From assembly GCF_000004195.4 (NCBI RefSeq), contig NC_030677.2:68224222-68288221 (forward strand): a stretch of 64,000 bases of DNA. The letters are read 5' to 3'. The number at the start of each line of letters is the position of its first letter. Position 1 is the first letter of the stretch. A model generated the notes under the pieces. It saw only the letters and a list, made by a program, of their open reading frames with translations, searched no databases and was not told the DNA's origin. Of this stretch, positions 59,036-64,000 are shown piece after piece. The translations under genes were made by a program, and so were the position numbers. This DNA comes from Xenopus tropicalis (Eukaryota > Chordata > Amphibia > Anura > Pipidae).

Positions 59036-62000
59036 TGTCCACCACTAACCCAAAAGTGGTGTTAGATCCAGGATTTCCTTGGTTCTCTTTATTGTTCTTT
59101 TTTTCTTTCATGGTCATCCAGTCTTTTTTAAAACAGGATGAGTTTTTAGGAGTTGAGCAACAACAGTGATCATCTACCTGGAATATTAAAGCTAGAATTC
59201 TTTAAAAAATAATCTTATCATTACTTAATTTCATTTTTAAAATATTTACATTCAACATAGACTAGAAGTTGATTAGTACTAAGAGATCTGGTATTCATAA
59301 AAAATGATTTCCTTTAAAAATATTGTGATTTTCATTTGTCTGCATTAATTTGCCTTCCTTACCTCCTTCTATCTCTTCTTGTGTAAGCAGTGGTACCCCT
59401 GGGCCTTTGTGACTTAGGTTTTGTTTATAGTCATCTATTTCGTTTGTTTTCTCATTGTAGATGTTTCTATTGATTTTAATGTGTCTGAAATCTATAAGTC
59501 CAATGGCACAAGGGACATGTATGTGCAGAGGCCACCTGTCACAGCCAGCATCATCCTTTTGAATAACTCTTCACATATTTTGTTATGGAAAGCGGGCAAT
59601 GTGCTTGTCAGAATACATGTGTCATAATGCCTTAGGCTATGGTGTCTCCCTTATATAAACACAAGTGTAGATAAGCATCAAAGAAGTGTCATTTTCTAGG
59701 GAGTGTGTAAAGTTGTCTGACCCTTCTATACCCTCTTCCTGTGCAATGGTTTTATCATGTTTGGATACTACTGTTCTTGATTTGCTACAGAAAATTACAA
59801 GATCCCTGGAATATTCTGTTTTCTATGCACTTTCAACTGGTTATCCAATTAAATTTTGCACAGAGGAGCTAATACTTCCTAGGCACAAACACTCTTGTCC
59901 TCCTTAAAGTTAGATAAAGACAACAAATATGTTAATTTTTGCTTTTATTATCCTGCAGATACATTGCTATAATTCTTAGGAATGTGTCACTAGTAATAAG
60001 GTAGCACAGGTTCGGTTTTTAGGAAAACCTTTAGTGGCCCCCAGTCATACTTACAGTGCCTGACTCTTTGTTTTTGTTAGCAGGGAGCGCCATTCTTTAA
60101 ACTACAGCTACAGGTTGGAGAACTAATGTAAATAGCAGCAGTCCAGCCCATTATTAGTGACTGAACTTGCCCTTTATACATAGTTCTTGTGCTAGGGCTT
60201 GTCATTATAAATGTGCTGAGGGGCTGCTAATGCTGCACTATTGTTATATGCGATTCATTAGTAAGTGTAGTATTTATTGCTGTTGTTCATGTCACGTGAG
60301 GTCCATTAACTATCATTTAGGTTCTTTCTCTGGCATGTTTTTAACTGTTGGTCCTGTCCAGCATTTTAATATATAACTACAAGGTAACATGGTAGTGGTC
60401 AAGATGTATCCAAATGTATAAAGGAGTAGTCACGTCAGTGTACTCCATCAAACAGAATAATGGATATGACATATAAGTCAAATCCTCATAGTGTTATTTA
60501 ATTCTCTTAATCGTACTGTACCTAAAGCATTATAGTAATGTCACATGGAAACATCTTAAACAATGCTTTGATTTTAAAGGCTGCAGTGCATCAAACATAA
60601 GAGACATGTCTTTTGTGAATTTGGAAAATGTTGATATTGAAGAAATGATAACTGAAAATGCTGGTGCACAAGTTTTCTTGCTCTGGATATAGCTGTTGAA
60701 TTTGTACGTTTTTGTTGTAGTATGTGTTTTTATAGTGTGCAATAGGTGTTGTATTGTCTGGACCTGAAACAGAAATGTGCAATTTCATCCACCGTGTATC
60801 TTTTTATATGCAGATGAGATGACAATAAATAGGACTTGAATTGACTTATTACTTAAGTACCACCCAAGTGACACAATGAATGAAGCATGTACCTTGTTGC
60901 TCTTTGTTTTCTAACCCAGGGCATGCTGAGGATTGTTGTCATAAGCTTACTAGATCATATAGTGAGAAGTATGAAAAATATGCCTACAGTGGGATTTGTT
61001 TAAGCCTAAATCATTTATACATAGCCTTCTGCATGTGTAATTATGCATCTGTGACTACATACACCGCCTGTAAAATGAAAGTTATTTTTGTTCCACTCTT
61101 TCCTATACTATACCTATACTTTCCTATACTTTCCTATACTTACCAATGAAAATCTTCAATTCAGCAGCCTTGCTGTGTAACCTCACATTTACTGCCACCA
61201 TCTTAATCGGCTAAATTGTCAATCAAGTTCTTTCTTCTAACAGTCCTGTCACTTCTGTTTGCTCTCCTCCCTCTATTGAAACTGACACTAAAATAGATGC
61301 ACCAGTCTAACTGTGCTGTAATCCGTGCTCCCTGCAGGGGTACCTTTCAATTTGCATCACGATGAGATCAATAAACATTGTCAGATCCAGTTAGCAAAAC
61401 CATCTGAATTCACAAAACTGGGATTGTTTTAATTAAAGTGTAAAGTGACTTTAAACAACTGCCTGCCCATTATGTTTTCCCACCTCCTATATTTTACACA
61501 GTCACTCTTTGGAAAAGTAACTGTCACTGCTAATTACACAGCAGGGTCTTAAATGACACCTTCTGAAAAGAGAGAAAAGGCTCAAAACATATGCACTAGC
61601 TAAATGGCTAACTTAAAATAATTAAGAACTCTTTCAAATCATCAGATTAAATTATAGTGACCAAATAATCACTGAACAACACATTAAAAAACATACAAGA
61701 CTTTACTGATTTTTATCATCTGCCCTTGCATAGAGTATATAGGTGCAAATATTCTTTAATTTCTAGCCTGCATTTAAGTAAATTTGATCACCATAAATGC
61801 ACTATAAAATATCAATTATTAACTTTTATAAATGTCAGCATTCCTATACCAAAGCATCTGCTTAGGATATTAGACATTTCCATGACCTGTATAAAAGCAC
61901 ATAGCCTACAATCACCGACTTGTGAGAGTTTGTTACAGTAGGGGGTTGGTTATATATTCCTGTGCACCATAAATATGTACATGAATGTAGCTCCACTATG

Positions 62001-62277
62001 TAATTTATCATGCTGTAAGCAGAACACAATGTCCTAACCAGTCATTTTTGCATTGTCAAACAGTACCATCGCCGGAATGAACTTTGTGAGGTTTGGTACA
62101 TTATTTGTACATATTATTCAACACAATTCATACTGCCATATGGTCCTCTGCCTCCCCTTTGCTTCAGCAACAACCAAAACTTTTGCCTAAATTGAGCAAC
62201 TGAAGCCCAATTTTAACCAAAAGTAGCACCTATCATAATTTTTAATCCAATATAATCTAATATAATTTAGGGCGGTA
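59036..62277. other. Long unique intergenic block with a (TTTCCTATAC)n scrap at 61099-61141
   Basis: Three to four units of CTATACTTTC are seen. Small frames at 59421-59907 are not recognised. Nothing else supported. Confidence 0.4.
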
Positions 62278-62580
62278 ATCCCCAACCAGTGGCTCGTGAG
62301 CAATATGTTACACACCAGTGCTTTGGATCTTGCTCTCAGTGCCCCCAAACAAGGTAGTTATTTTTGAATTCCTGACTTGGGGGCAAGTTTTGGTTGAATA
62401 AAAACAAGATTTGCTAACAAATAAAGCCTCCTGTAAGATGATAGTGTGCATAGAGGCTGCCTAATAGCCAATCTTAGCCCTTATTTGGCACCTCCATGAA
62501 CTTTTATGATGCTGTTGTTGCTCTCCAAGTCTTTTTACATTTGACTTTGGCTCATAAGTAAGAAAGGTTGGGGACCCCTG
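62278..62580 (+). mobile_element. CCCCAACC...GGTTGGGG MITE, copy 3 (complete)
   Basis: Inverted ends ATCCCCAACC and GGTTGGGGACCCCTG. Imperfect 8-bp flanks ATTTAGGG/CATTAGGG fit a hAT target duplication. Confidence 0.85.
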
Positions 62581-62773
62581 CATTAGGGGGTACAGGCAGT
62601 ACTGTAGTCTGTTTGTTCCATAGCTTGGGTGGGAGTGGGTGGGACTTGGTAGACCATGGGTGACGTTTTTGCATACTTTTTGAGTGAGCAGGGTGGAAGG
62701 GGGGGAATGACCATACATTTTTATTATTTGGGCCACACTTAACTTGTTGGCAAGGCCCAGGTGACCAGAAGGC

Positions 62774-62931
62774 TAGTGATGAGCGGATCTGTCCCGTTTC
62801 GCTTTGCGGGAAAATTTGTGAAATGGCGAAAAATTTGCAAACCACAAAACTGACTGCTGCAAATTATTGTGCCTGGTTCACAAATGAATCTGTCAATGGC
62901 AAAACGCAAACATTTGCTGTGAATCCATGCT
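62774..62931 (+). mobile_element. hAT-like MITE copy with intact left end
   Basis: TAGTGATGAGCGGATCTGTC then CCGTTTCGCTTTGCGGGAAA and AAATGGCGAAAAATTTG. Right end eroded. Confidence 0.85.
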
Positions 62932-63069
62932 ACAGAAGGCTAACCGGGTCTACCTGGGAGTAAGGGTCTACAAATTAAATCGAATGGGTCCCCATAATTA
63001 TTGATAGTGGCCACAGACCCAGATATTACAGCTCAGCAATATACCAGACAACGTCTATTGATATACAGA

Positions 63070-63325
63070 AAGGGTCAGACTGGATCACCAGGATAACAGG
63101 AGATATCCCAGTTGGCCCCATCCCCAGTTGGCCCCCAGATCACGGGATCTGCAGGGTGGGAGCACGTTTTCTTGTGGGCAGATGTCTACAGTGCAAGAAG
63201 TAAAAGGTAGGAATGCGCACATTGGGGTGGTGCAGGTTCACAATGGAAGTTATGGGCGACGTACTGAGAGCCTTGGCTGTGGGTTGCGATGGGTATGGGG
63301 GGCCTTGGTGGCAGGGGGAGGGGCC
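63070..63325. repeat. Dispersed repeat (GGTCAGACTGGATCACC)
   Basis: GGTCAGACTGG, repeated CCCAGTTGGCCCC and G-rich sequence are typical of a common frog unit. Boundaries uncertain. Confidence 0.5.
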
Positions 63326-64000
63326 CAGGCAGACACTGTATTTAGACACTTAAAGGAATTCAAAAGGCCTATCTAGCAAAGGCCACATGAAACCACAATA
63401 CTCTCTCCTGTCATGGTTACAACTGGCTGCCAGTTATTCCATGCTCTCTGATTTCTCTAATTCTTTTCTGGAAAAAAATTAGCCATCAAAACTGCTTTTG
63501 TAACTTTGTAAATGTTCCCAATGGTGTGTCAGTATAAATGTGTTTTTGTGACCATTATTAAATGCTACTAAAATCTATTTAGAAATAAATCCGTTTGACT
63601 GCTTGCTTGTTAGAACCTAGAAATGACTAAATCCTTTCCAAAAGCTGTGGTTAAAGAATCCTGGCCATCAGGCAATCAGAGCAATGCGGTGAGTATGTTT
63701 GGAGTAGACATTTTAGAAGTTGTCTGAGGGATTTTTGGTATCTTTGAAGACATCTATTTACTGAGGTGGTTTGAGGGCCAACCTATGAGGTCTGAACACA
63801 AGTTGCAAATGTTTCCTAAGCCAGAAATAGCTTTTCTTTAATAAACTTGGATTTTAGTTGGAGAATTGGCAGATTACAGCTTCTTAACAAGCTTCACCCT
63901 CCCCCATTTTAATGGTTATATGTGTATTTTCAACAGCTCAGCTCTCCCACTTAAGATATACTTTGTGGGGGGGGGTGGGTTGGCAGTTTGAGATGGAAAG
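63326..64000. other. Intergenic DNA to the window end
   Basis: Contains a G-run near 63967. No exon recognised. Confidence 0.4.

Noticed and set aside
59421..59907. Two consecutive small frames that look vaguely protein-like
   Set aside because: One begins after TTGTAG, but no family is recognised and no partner exons were found. Too weak to call.
1..64000. tRNA, rRNA or snRNA genes
   Set aside because: No cloverleaf with A and B boxes or known RNA core was recognised by eye. A covariance-model scan would be needed to exclude them.

Overview
The window looks like a gene-poor, A+T-rich stretch of frog genome, most likely Xenopus or a close pipid relative. Nearly every repeat I recognise belongs to families typical of Xenopus: short TTAA-flanked inverted-repeat elements, hAT-like MITEs ending in a TAGTGATGAG-type terminus, the CCCCAACC...GGTTGGGG element, the CGGAT/CATACGGAGCA repeat, and an L2/SINE-like tail ending in GCGCTTTATAAATAAATG. 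I see no bacterial or viral gene organisation, no CRISPR array and no operon. The species call rests on recognition of these repeats, not on a search.

The only convincing protein-coding signal is between about 41.1 and 44.4 kb on the + strand. Seven well-supported exons, and a possible eighth encoding GSFGK, together spell an AGC-family serine/threonine kinase domain resembling novel protein kinase C (PKC delta/theta-like). Splice sites and intron phases are coherent from exon to exon. The copy is nevertheless damaged. It has an in-frame TGA at the start of one exon, a -1 shift in a G run, loss of the HRD arginine, loss of the DxWxxG residues, and separate -2 and -1 deletions in one exon. I call it an unprocessed (intron-bearing) pseudogene; an alternative is a real gene carrying assembly errors.

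Layout: 0-13 kb holds scattered MITEs and a candidate conserved element near 8.0 kb. 12.7-17.9 kb is a dense cluster of palindromic MITEs. 19.0-19.3 kb is a palindromic minisatellite. 20.6-26 kb has repeats, a long (CTAT)n tract and a GC-richer stretch at 24.2-25.0 kb that could be a non-coding exon or regulatory element. 27.7-31.6 kb holds TTAA elements and a probable solo LTR of about 0.9 kb. 32-41 kb is mostly unique sequence with some repeats. 41-44.4 kb is the kinase pseudogene. 45-50 kb is a repeat cluster including a degraded hammerhead-ribozyme-like motif and (TAGA)n/(GT)n tracts. 50-64 kb is mostly unique sequence with several candidate conserved non-coding blocks and a few nested insertions.

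I did not find a new functional system. The most informative items are the decaying kinase with preserved exon structure, nested insertions with exact target-site duplications, the ribozyme remnant, and homeodomain-site-rich unique blocks that may be developmental enhancers.
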